From the NCBI GenBank assembly GCA_963556255.1, contig OY744604.1:73543130-73607129 (forward strand): a stretch of 64,000 bases of DNA. Direction: 5' to 3'. The stretch's first letter is position 1; every line of letters starts with the position of its first letter. This DNA comes from Allolobophora icterica. Taxonomy: Eukaryota > Annelida > Clitellata > Crassiclitellata > Lumbricidae. The notes under the pieces are model-generated. The model saw only the letters and a list, made by a program, of their open reading frames with translations. It searched no databases and had not been told where the DNA came from. The position numbers and the translations under genes were made by a program. Shown here piece after piece: positions 23,851 through 34,900 of this stretch.

Positions 23851-26800
23851 TCATGGGCGTTTTCCATGTGCATCTGGTGTAATTGTTTGCTTATTTAGGT
23901 TTTCATAGATGGATTCAGGACGATTATCGGGGCTTAAATTTTGATATAGATGTGCATCATCCCCTTCGCTCATACGTGAGGTATCTCCCGAATGACGGTT
24001 TTGCGTCGACACATTTTCATACAATGATCCAGATGAACTAGGCATTGTAGAATAATCATTGGTGGCATTCGTGCCCTCCACACAATCGGCATCTACAAAA
24101 GCACACAGTCGACTCCGTATTGCGCCATGTATCTGAATTTCGGACGAGGTTCTTTAGTCTAAATTCCTTGGTTTCTCGGGATATTTTAAACTGTAATTCT
24201 AATTCTTGCAAGAAATATTTATAGCACCGTTTCCATAGAAACAGTTCGTCTGAATGATTTTAAAGTTCATCAACAATAAAACGTTTATCAATAAGCAAAC
24301 AGTTCTCAGAGAACCATAACAATCACAAGTGGCTGGCTCCCGCAAACTCCTAGAGCCACAACTACCATATTCTCATCCAGAGTCAATAGTTGAAACTTTG
24401 TTCATTGTAATTGTAATACAACTAATTTCTATAGACTCTTAGGAAAGATCTTTATGAAAACCACACAGAATAGGCCTATTAGTGAAGTATGTTCTACATT
24501 TTTGATTGGTTATATATAGAGTAATCTCAATAGCTTCTTAGAACTGTACCATTTTTTGGTCTTCGTCTGTATCGCTGGATCATATAAATTGCTGCCAGTA
24601 CGATATAGCCAAGGATACAGATCACCAAAAACGTTGTGACCACAATGAATGGAACATCATCTACACAATTTTGGACATCAAAATATTAAAATATTACTTA
24701 TATCAACACTGTTATTGGCTGAAATATTTAATAATACCGTATTACAACTTATGTCTATAACATGTGGCGCTGTTAATGAAGACTGAGCTTAATGAATGTG
24801 AAGTTTTCATTAATCTCGTTTAAATTAAAGGCGGCCATAATGATTTCCGGATCTAGTGGCATGACTTAGTGAATATTGAGTAATATAATATCGAGAAGTG
24901 TTAAGTGTTTATAAGGCATCATGAGTTGACTCTTAAATATTTTAACGCATTTATACCTCAAAATCACCGTTTCTATTATTGCGATGGTTTGCTGCATCTC
25001 GTAAACTACTGTAGTAAGTAATATTAGTTGATAACAGTACTAGGGAAAAAGGAATAGAATGGACAACTTCTTTTTGCATTTTTTTTATGTCACAATACTA
25101 TGCAGTAATGAAAGATTACCCGACTGTTCACAGAGGCATGCGGTTGTCTCGACTGGAGTCACTGAAAAACCAAATCAGACTCTAACAAGACTCGTACAGT
25201 ATTACACAATATGTTATTTTCATTTCTTAAAGTTTCTAATGCGTTTTGAATGTTGCAGATACAAATTTATAGTAAATGATGAAGCAATCCCACTTAACTT
25301 TCAGAATGAAACTGCTTCAATAAAGTTATAATCCTGCGAAGGTAAATATAAATTTCTTCAGCTGATTCCACTGCAAAAGGGGTTGAACTGTTGATATCTG
25401 ACTATTTCATCAAAGCACTGGCATAGTAATGCAATGTGTTACAGTAAATGCATTCTGTATAACCGAAAATGAATCCCAGATAAGTAATGTTTGGTCTTTA
25501 TGTACTGTAGAATAATTTTAGTTACTAGGCAAATGGCAGAGGTAGACGCTGTAAGAGTGTAAGTGGAATATAGGAACCCAAAACGCAATATTTCAACTTC
25601 GGTTACATCGATATCTTTTAGAAAGTAAACATGAGTTTAAGACATGGCAATGAAATAACGATAGCTCAAAATATATAAGAAAATGTAGATTTGTGTAACT
25701 TAAATGGTTAAAAAAACTAATTTTAGCTAAGTCATATTTAGGTTTTTAGAATGAGTTCATGTAATATGAACAATGGTAAACTTTTTACCAGGCGTAGTAG
25801 TTGCAGTCGAGATCTTTGTGGTAGGGTTAGTAGTGGTCGATGCCTTTGTGGTAGGCGTGGTAAGCTTAGCAGTGGTCGAGATCTTTGTGGTAGGCTTGGT
25901 TACTGTAGTGGTCGAGATCTTTGTGGTAGACTTGGCAGTGGTCGATATCTTTGTGGTAGATTTAGTAGTAGTTGAGTCTATAGTTAGAAAATATATGATG
26001 AAAATACCCAAAACGATTTATTCTTACTACCAGTGATTTTTCACTTACCTTTGACAATGTTATTATTTGTGTTGTTTTTCATGATATACAGTCCGGTTTT
26101 GCACTTCCAATTGTCGATTAAGTTAGTTTAACATGTGCAATGACCGAGAAAACTCTGCTCAAAAGTGTATGAAATGATAGTTACATACAAGAAGTTATAT
26201 GTACATTCCACAGCAATAATGCTTCATACTGAGAATAAACTATTCAAGATTTAGGGAACCGTAAAGTTAAGCAGTACATTGAACTATGGCCTAGAGGAAG
26301 GCCATAATGCTAACGAATTCCTTTTGTTAGACTGGGTGTATGAGGGCGTGTAGCAAGTCGTCTCTCCTGTCGTCTGATCTTCTCACCGACAGTGTACGTT
26401 CATTGTCTCATGGCTTATGTCTCATGTACAGTCATTGTCTCATGGCTCAGTTCGCTAGAGATCGTTAGCTCAATAGCCATTCCGAAATAGCTTTCTTCCC
26501 AAGAGGAGATTTTAAACAACGTATCTGGGAGAACAATTCACCATGCTAACCTAAAAACTATACGTACCTTTCAACTATAACATGAATTCTTTTCATAATT
26601 TAGTTTAAGCAAAGTTCCCACGAACTGAAAGAGGAAAAATTATATTTGTCTGAGTGAAAGCTCAGATGTTCTGTACACGATGTGTTTAAATTAATTTAAT
26701 TTATTAAGCATTGATTTGCACGTGGACAATATTATGAATAGTTTCAAGCGCTTCACGTGTAGACGCAGATTGGTGTTACTCACTTTGAGCCTCGATATCT

Positions 26801-26862
26801 CGAATACTAGAGACAAGAAGAAGAAAAACCAAACAAAGCAGCGTCCATCTATCGAATGCCAT
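23851..26862 (-). CDS. Gene C: small mucin-type receptor with ITAM-like tail, 5 exons, 220 aa
   Basis: Exons, minus order: 26784-26862 (signal peptide MAFDRWTLLCLVFLLLV...IEAQ); 25789-25977 (Thr/Lys-rich stalk, 10-residue STTxKPTTKI-like units); 25120-25161 (14 residues, VTPVETTACLCEQS); 24550-24660 (TM, VICILGYIVLAAIYMIQRYRRR); 23851-24092 (tail). The sum is 663 nt, exactly 221 codons. All junctions are phase 1. The tail has SLYENV, HLYQNL and SIYENL; the last two are spaced YxxL-x9-YxxL, like a wide ITAM, and all three are YxN motifs of the Grb2-SH2 type. The stalk should be heavily O-glycosylated. The paralogue is gene D. Extra short exons could have been missed. Function is inferred only: a signalling surface receptor or co-receptor. 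Confidence 0.78.
25789..25977 (-). CDS. Gene C Thr-rich stalk exon
   Basis: 189 nt, phase 1 to phase 1, about 62 residues, nearly all T, S, K, P and A, in repeats such as KSTTKISTTA and KPTTKISTTA. The DNA is a degenerate 30-bp minisatellite (GTGGTCGAGATCTTTGTGGT on the plus strand). Plus-strand frames over it are artefacts. It is much shorter than gene D's equivalent at 52523-53275. Confidence 0.8.
26285..26415. repeat. Partial copy of the SINE-like repeat at 32240-32528
   Basis: Shares ATGAGGGC..., CCAGT/GTCGTCTCTC, TCT(G/C)ATCTTC(T/C)CACCGACAGTGTA with 32330-32400. It lies within gene C intron 1. Confidence 0.45.
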
Positions 26863-29800
26863 CGTGAGGAAGAAAATACTGAAACACAAAACGAGAACGT
26901 TGAAACTAAAATAGGCTAAGTATGCCACTGTGACAGCGGCTGAAATGTGTTACAATAAGTTGCACAGTACTATGATTCTGTATGCTTTACGAGGTCCGAT
27001 TGGGTCTCATAAATCGAGTAGGCATAAGTCAGTCAGTTGAAACAGTAGTTACCAATATTGTGCTTAAAGCGTAAGCTGCATCCCACGCTTCTGTGTGAGA
27101 ATGCGTGCGGATCGCGTTTTGCCTCCCGATGGCGGTTTATTTCAGAGATTCAAAAGTTGAGCTTTTATTCCAACGGGTAGCGGTGTGAAGAATCTAACTC
27201 GATCAATTCTTTAAAAAAATTTGCAGGGTCGATCCCATACGGTAGTATTTTTAAACGTCACCATTTACATTCATTAAAGTACCTTTCTGTACACGTCGGT
27301 TTACAGTCGTGAAGACATTCTGTCAAACTGAACTATATCGTAGCTTCTACTATACATGCTTCATGCAGAAAAATATTACATATGTTAAATCTTTTAGGCC
27401 TACCTGTGCTTGAATCACCTCTTTCTAATAAACATTATTATACTGCAGCACCAACAATATGCACCGAACAACAGTTGAATTCTCAAATGAGGTTAGATTT
27501 TATTTAAAGCAGATTACTCGAGTAGGCTACATGACGTGCTTAGTTATACCTGTGTTGACTGAGTTTTCACCGAAATCAAAATAGGCCACATGCAAGGAAT
27601 CACCATATTGGACTAACTTCCTGATTGAAAATTTATCAGTTTTGCACGGCTGATTGGTTGCTTGAGGAGCGTGTCGACAGTAGCTGCGATTTTAAAGGCT
27701 TATTCTATGTCAGCTAACATACACAGACCCCAGCGTATAATAATGACGTCTCTACTGTGGTACTTCAAGGTAGTTTAGCTCTTGGGCTCTTGAACTTGTA
27801 AGATTTGTAACAAGCCCAAACATATTCAGTATCTTATCGACAGGCCACGGTTTAGGCATTTTAAGATTAACTCAGAACAACATCAGAGAGACCATTGGTT
27901 GAGGCTTGTTATACAATATAATACAAAGTTCAGAAGTGCACACGACCATGCGACAGAACATCGACGGCGCTGGATCGCTACGCAGCGGCTTGAGGTAGAT
28001 TCGAACCTGCGACCCTCCGGTTACAAAGTACAGAACATAGCGCTACACCACTGCGTCCCTGTTGTTGCAATCTTGTCATCTGTGTCTGACTTTTGAGATG
28101 TTCAAGGCCTTGTGTTGATATCCGGATGCACACATACAGACCATATTTATCAAGACTAGGTGAGGCACGGTAAACGTCATGGCTCACTGCGAAAATCTGT
28201 AATAGTGCAACTAATGACTGGGTTAGAATAGTTCTTCTTTCAATGGCCTAAACATCAGTATGATCATGGAGGCTGTCTCCATGTTCTAAGGCGCAAGGTT
28301 GGATCAGCACAGTGAATTTGTCACTAGGCCTAGGCCTACTCATTCTGAGTAATATCCTTTAAAGGTTTTAAATAATCATTATCTAGAATGTTATTGACGC
28401 ATTAGCGTATTAACGCATAGGCTTACTCAGTAGCTTGATGCCAGGCAATTGAATTTTCTATTATGTATGTATGTATGTATCTGGCCTTTTATGAAGCGCA
28501 TTTGTTGAACCTCTCAAAAGTACTTTGTACATGACTGTCGAAAAGATTTAAACAGGTGCGTCTTAATGAACGACGAGAATGCTATTTGGGTCGAGCAAAC
28601 AGAAATACCTTCATATTTATTTGCTTAAAGTTTTCAATTAGCCTACCAATACCTGCTTATCTACAAACTTAACATATAAAATGTACATGTCGTCCACTAT
28701 GCAATTTTTAAAGATTAAAACTGGAGTCAATAGACTGTAACATATTGAACTTGAAGAATCAGGCCTAGTGAAAAAATGGGATACCTCAATGACAATAAAC
28801 AAAAATCTTCGACACAGTCCCGTTTTGTTGTGAGCATTGAAATAATATGATTGTGTCGCTTGTGGCTGTAAACAATGAAGTAGTGTTTGTGTGGGAATCA
28901 AGAGTAGACCACTTGTGAGAAAAGCATTGAATATATAAAACCTTGAGAGGTTTCAATACGTCACAATTCAGGCATCTGTTCGAGTTGATGGAGATGTACA
29001 GTTATCGTATATAATGGCAAAGTAAAGTAATCACCCGATCGTGTGCCGGTATTTCCGACAAAGGCTCTCACACTAGCAAAGTAGGCTACACATTTATCTC
29101 GTTGGCTGCTTCCTAGTTTCTAAGATGACAAAGTCAAAACACTACTTCAAATGGCTGCTCCATAATTATTGTGTTCTGCTTCTAATCCAATGGCAAACGT
29201 CGAATGCTATACTTACAATTTAACGGTGACGCTATATGAGTCATTAGTTTATAGTGGATAATATGTGCCTTCAGAGGATTAAATGTTCTCTCTGATTCGT
29301 TGGATTTCGAACGGGCTTATGGAATGGATAATGATATTGACTACGATTTTAATTTCAGCGACTATCGATTGATTTTTTTTGGATCATGAAAACGGCGGTT
29401 TAGAATCAATAGATTAGATCAGGTAAGATTAGCCTACATTCACTAGATAAGATCAGATGATACTAGATTTCTTACCAAATTAAGTACAAGACCAGATTCA
29501 GGATGTCAACGAGTGTCTGGCAGTGTCAGATGACGATATATATCTACGTACTGGGAAATGCTTTATCGCCCTTCCCAGGATTGGCTGGTCGCATATCCAT
29601 CGCGTCAGGACCAGAGGTAGATTGATTGTACCTTTCGCAACTTATTGGTACAGCTCTAAGTTAGCTATTTTCTATGGCAGAATTAGCAACATGCCTGGGT
29701 CAGCAATTACAGCTTTAATATGACATGCATGAAACGACCAAAACCTATTTGATGACTGTGTTAATTTGAAGGTTGACAGAGATATTGTTAGCTCTCCCAT

Positions 29801-29870
29801 AAAATTAAGGCTCCAAAAAGTTTATTCATCTAGACAGTCATCAAAATCAATAACGTCAAGCAAATACCAG
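26863..29870. other. Intergenic: 5' flank of gene C and 3' flank of gene B
   Basis: No coding exon is supported. The first 150 bp above the gene C start resemble the gene E flank (AAATCGAGTAGGCAT shared). 28660-28930 matches 1960-2260. A tRNA-like SINE lies near 27950-28075. Confidence 0.45.
27950..28075 (-). mobile_element. tRNA-derived SINE head
   Basis: The minus strand begins GGGACGCAGTGGTGTAGCGC (box A-like) and has GCAGGTTCGAATCTACC (box B) about 60 bp on, followed by GCCGCTGCGTA as in the 22013 SINE. It is probably a related, truncated copy. Confidence 0.6.
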
Positions 29871-29874
29871 TGTA

Positions 29875-30507
29875 AAGACTTCAAGCTACCCACTCCTTCA
29901 AGTTACCTCCCGGTAATCTGAAATCGATTTCATATTATCCCGGGGGTAGCCTGAACGCGATTTCAAGTTACCCCTGCGCTGTTCACATTACCCCTGCCCC
30001 TATTTGATTTGGCTAATATGATGAAGTTTTGTGCTTACAACTCATGATACGTTTATTGAATAAATCACGTGAAACATACGAGATTGAAAGCTAGTCTCAA
30101 TATCTGAAACAGTGCAACATAAGTGATAGTTGTATTAAAACCACTCCTACACTAGTTCAAAGTACCTGACATATCCCATACAAACAAAAGATATACAAGG
30201 ATTCAACCTAGTTTATGTAATTGTGATCTACAGAGAAAGATAGCTTATCGTGTATCATGCACTAGGGGTAATAAGAGATTAATGATAAATATTAGAAATT
30301 ATTATTATTATTATTACATGAGATAGTCGAAAATGGGCCCGTTAATTTGGGGGATAGTCTGAAATCGTAGGGGGTAATCTGAATTCCATTTCAAGTTACC
30401 TCCGGTGGTACCCTGAAATCGATTTCAGATTACAGATAATCTGAACGCAATTTCAAGTTCCTGGGGGTAATGTGAAGCGGGGGTAATCTGAAATTGCTAA
30501 ACCGTGT
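29875..30507. mobile_element. Unclassified element with repeated GGTAATCTGAAATCG motifs in both orientations
   Basis: Motifs GGTAATCTGAA and TTTCAAGTTACC occur many times within about 150 bp at each end (29900-30000 and 30340-30500), several as head-to-head palindromes such as CTGAAATCGATTTCAGATTA. The centre is AT-rich and non-coding. This layout fits a non-autonomous DNA element with multiple transposase-binding sites. No target duplication was found. Confidence 0.5.
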
Positions 30508-30652
30508 CAGATTTCTTTCCACCTTAATGGAATTGTCTGATCAATCAATTCAAACTGAATGGTGCAAAAGTTCTCCATATGGTACTTCAAAGTTCAAGTC
30601 ACATTTAGTCGAACATGGGCAACTTTGCCGACTGTTAGGTGTCGGTCATTCT

Positions 30653-30885
30653 TTAGGCTGATGGTTCAGGTATGCTGTCGTAGAAACCAGATTCGTGGGG
30701 TGCGTGGTTCAGATATTCGTAGGTATGTGAATCGCGTATCTCTGTCTGCGTGGAAGAGTCCAATTGAAGATCTGAAATCGGGTAATGGTAATACACAGGT
30801 TGGCTTAAAACGGTTGGTGCGCTTATATATTGACCCACGGATCTCGTCTCTCTGATTTCCATATTCTCAGCTGAATTTTGACGAC
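30653..30885 (-). CDS. Gene B last exon: cytoplasmic tail
   Basis: After the acceptor ATGTAG it reads GRQNSAENMEIRETRSVGQY and ends SGFYDSIPEPSA plus a stop. 233 nt, equal to gene A. HTYEYLNH and GFYDSIPE are the main phosphotyrosine candidates. The YDS(L/I)xEPSA ending is conserved. Confidence 0.85.
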
Positions 30886-31889
30886 CTACATAAAAAATGC
30901 AACAATGTGCCCATTATTCATCATACTTGTTTAAATAAGGAACATTAAAAATATTCAAAACTAATCTTACTTTTGTAGTTAAGTTGATAGGCATTTTAAA
31001 ATGGTGACCCTTTGTATTGGATCATTTTGATATTAATTCTCAAATAGTAAACTGCAGTTCATCGTCCATTAAGCTTATAACAGCTGATAATAGGGTAAAA
31101 AAAACTTGAGTCACAGTTTAGGAACGTGAAGTAACAAAATACCGTCTTGTGATGTGTTCGATCTCCCTCTGAATTGCTGTATAACGTAGTATAATGCTAT
31201 AGCGATGTATCCAAGAACGCAGATCCCCAACAGCACAATGAGTATAATTACCGCGACATCTAGAGGCAATATAGAAATATGCAGAGTCAACATAGACAGC
31301 ATAGATGGCTATTTTGGTTGATCAAAAACGATGAGTATAATAAGAAAGTCTAGAGGCGTATTCAAAAGTTAGAATCTAGGATTATATTTTTCATATATAG
31401 GCCTAAAAGTAAACGCCAAAATTGAGTTTGCCCCTTGGGATTATGCCAGTCTTTGTCAATCTCGCAGTCGCCGATCTATTGTAGTCTAACATTTCAAAAT
31501 TTCTAGATTAGGCTAATTGTAAACTGAAGTAGTCGGTCAGGCTTTAAGCTGTAATATTTCAAGGTTCAAAATAGTTCTGTTTTTGTATGCTTCTATGCAC
31601 TATTAAAATATTGTAATGGCTCTTGAAAATAAAAAATTGAATTAAAATATTGCAGTTCATACACGTGCTTAGATAAGGAAAGTTCAATATCGAGAGTTTA
31701 ATTTCTTCAGTTTACGTTTATGCATGAGAAAATTTTTGTAAGAAACTCATATCTAAGCTTGACTACCGGTTCCACGATTCACAGTGCTAACAGTTAACAG
31801 CACCTACGTGGAGCATGTATATCCACACTAAAAACAGCGAGAGAGAGAAAAAGAGAGGGGAGAGAGGAGGGAGAGACAGAGACAGAGAC

Positions 31890-31978
<89 letters not shown>

Positions 31979-34900
31979 CTGACACTAGATTTGTTGTTTG
32001 GTTTGGAACAAGTTTGCTTCAAAGTAATGTATAAGCTGCATCGACCCACATGCACACACATATATCATCTTTCATAAAAAGATTGAATGTAAGCAGTTTC
32101 AGGATTATAATATTATTGGCATGGTTAATTTGATTCAGAATTGTAATTTATATTGTGTTCCTATAAATCCCAATTCCTAAACTGCGAACGTCTTCAACGG
32201 AGCTTACTTTTTTGATGGTTCTGAGTTCATTAGTTTAAAAAAGTGTTAGAAGAAGAAGAGCAGTCCCTTAAGCCAGCCCTGAGGCATCCATGAGCATGAT
32301 GTGTTAGCGACGGCACTTTCTTAGCCTCATCATATGAGGGCAGAAGGCCAGTTCTTTCCCTCGCCGTCTCATCTTCCCACCGACAGTGTAAGTCAGTGTA
32401 CTCATTATAGTTGAGTTGGCTAGGGGGTGCTGGTGGAGCAGAAATCTCGAACCACATTTCTGCCCTGGCGGAATTTTAACCCCCGACCTTTCGATCGACA
32501 GTCCAGCACGCTAACCACTACACTATAAACAGTCTTGAATATAATTATGTCAAACATATGCAACTCTAACTTGTCGGATATCGTCCTGATTTTGAGTACG
32601 ATTTCACTTAAGTAAGCATCGACTGATAATTAATTCATAGCATTAGATTAGTATGGATAACTGTAAGTTATGGTATCAGTTATCATAGCAGCTATTGTAT
32701 TGTAATAAAACACTTGCCAGGCTCAGTAGATCTAGGGGCGATTGATGTTGTGATAGAAGAAGAAACTAAAACAGAAAAATGAAAAATGAAACAGAACATA
32801 GGTCATATTTGCAGTATCGTATTTGGCATTTGGGTAAAATTTTCAGCACTACTTATAATTTCTAAGTACCGGTACGTGCGACTATCTTGAACAAATAATA
32901 TGTAACAAATCTACAAAAATGAATCTGCGGATGGTAAAATTATAGACGAGTACACGCTACCGGTTAGTTTTCCGAAACAAATTAGAGGCGAGTATAAGGT
33001 ATACGGTATTTTGTGAGTATACGCTTCAGTATTTTAATATGAATAAATATAAATATTTTGTGAGGTGAGTATGCTGTATCTAGATGTGAGTACATGCTGT
33101 ATACCCGCGTATACCCTCGACTACAGCCCTGATCATGCTACGCAGAATGAAACCGAATGACAGACCGAATGAGGCAGACAGACTGACAGATAATTACATA
33201 TCTGGCCAACCGACGGTTCTCGCTGCTGTAAAAGTGTGTGCATTGCGGTCTTTTTTACCGAAGAGGCAGGAGACGTGGGTCAGTGCAGATTCATGCGTGT
33301 TAAAAGGTGAGAGAGGCGAAGGATCATATACAGTTAGAATCGTCCGTCACATCTAGTTAAAATCAACAGACTTCAAAGAGAAATATTATCCCTTGACTAT
33401 CACAGAAGGGGAACGGAGGGGGGGGTTAACACAGTTGGAAATCGACAGCCGTGATACTTCAAACAGAAATTTCGGCTCTCCGCCACCACAGAAGGGGGAG
33501 CGAGGAGGGGTAAACGCGATTCAACCAGTCGATTACATTACGTCACAACTGCACACTCGTCGCCCAGTCGAGATGGATCAAAGAGACCGGTCTCGCACAC
33601 TCGACGATCAATAGCGGTTGCCAATGGCGACGATTTTTCCCACAACGCAGTTAAATTTTGGAAGAGACACGATTAAGTTTTCGCTACATAGCTTATAATT
33701 AATTTAGTCCAAATAATTTACCGTTTGGAGTAACGAAATACTGAAGTCTAAATCCGCTTCGAACGTGTTTAGTACCAGTATGAAACCAAACCAATACTTG
33801 ATTGCAGTTGTTAATGGAAACTGGCATTGGAACAGCTGAACCACAATATTTAGGTAGCATGTAGTTAGTGTAATCGCACCTGATCTGCATTTCAACAGAT
33901 TATAATTATTATATCGGATAAAAGTCGTGGAAAAAGAAAAGTCAGGTTATCAGTATAGGTTGATTTTTGTTTCTAAAGGTGCATACTTATTCTTAACTTA
34001 ATACTGATTAGCGTTGGCGATAATAATTAATTAACAATATGCCATAATAAATTAACCATCCAAAACCTTTAAAGATTAGGCCTACTAAAAGTTGAAAATT
34101 AAGAAACCTCAAGTTCAAATAAATATGCATATTTTTGGCTAAAGTTGTTCGCGTTTTGTCTAGAGGGTTATGGATAGGCTAGAATATAATAGACGCACTG
34201 TCGATATCTTTATTCATTCATTCCATGCTTCTTTAATGCACATTATATTTTGGTCCAGAGGAATGCCCCTAATAGACTAACTAATTTGAAAAATGTGTAG
34301 CAACAGTTTACTGTTTAGCGGCGTTGTGATAAAAAGATAAATACCGTTCTCCTCCTTAATCCAGGCTTTGGACTGGCACCACTCGAATACAACAGTGGCG
34401 CAGTTTAAACGCAAATAATAATTAAAGCTCTTCCTGATATATAATTCTCACCTGTACAAAATCGCATCCGCACGAGCTACATGGTTCCAAATCGAATGCT
34501 TGGAAAATCAAAGTAAATAAACTTGGCTGTGATGTCCATATTAAATAGGTGCAGTTCTCGTTGTTACTGTACGATTGCGGATAATTTGGTGACATTATAT
34601 TTCCAGATGATTCTGTGTACACAGTGTTACCACAGCCTAGAAATACCAATCAATTCCAGATCATAAGTACTGAAGTATTTAAGTTATTTGTATTACCTAA
34701 GTGCATTGCAAATGTTCAATAAAACGCAAATGTAGGTTTAATTTTCTAGTCAGTCTCGTTTACAATTAACCACCCTTTAGAACTCACATTTTATTAAAAC
34801 CTGAAACACACTGAAAGTTACGCAGAAGGGTACTAAAAATTGTCTGAGTAGGAAACAAAAACTCAAACCTAAAACCAGGTGTGAGTAACACAGGAGTGAC

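Noticed and set aside
25059..25331. 90-residue plus-strand frame
   Set aside because: Overlaps the conserved minus-strand 42-nt exon of gene C; no motif of its own.
31794..32061. Leu/Ser repeat frames
   Set aside because: A (GA)n tract in a gene B intron.
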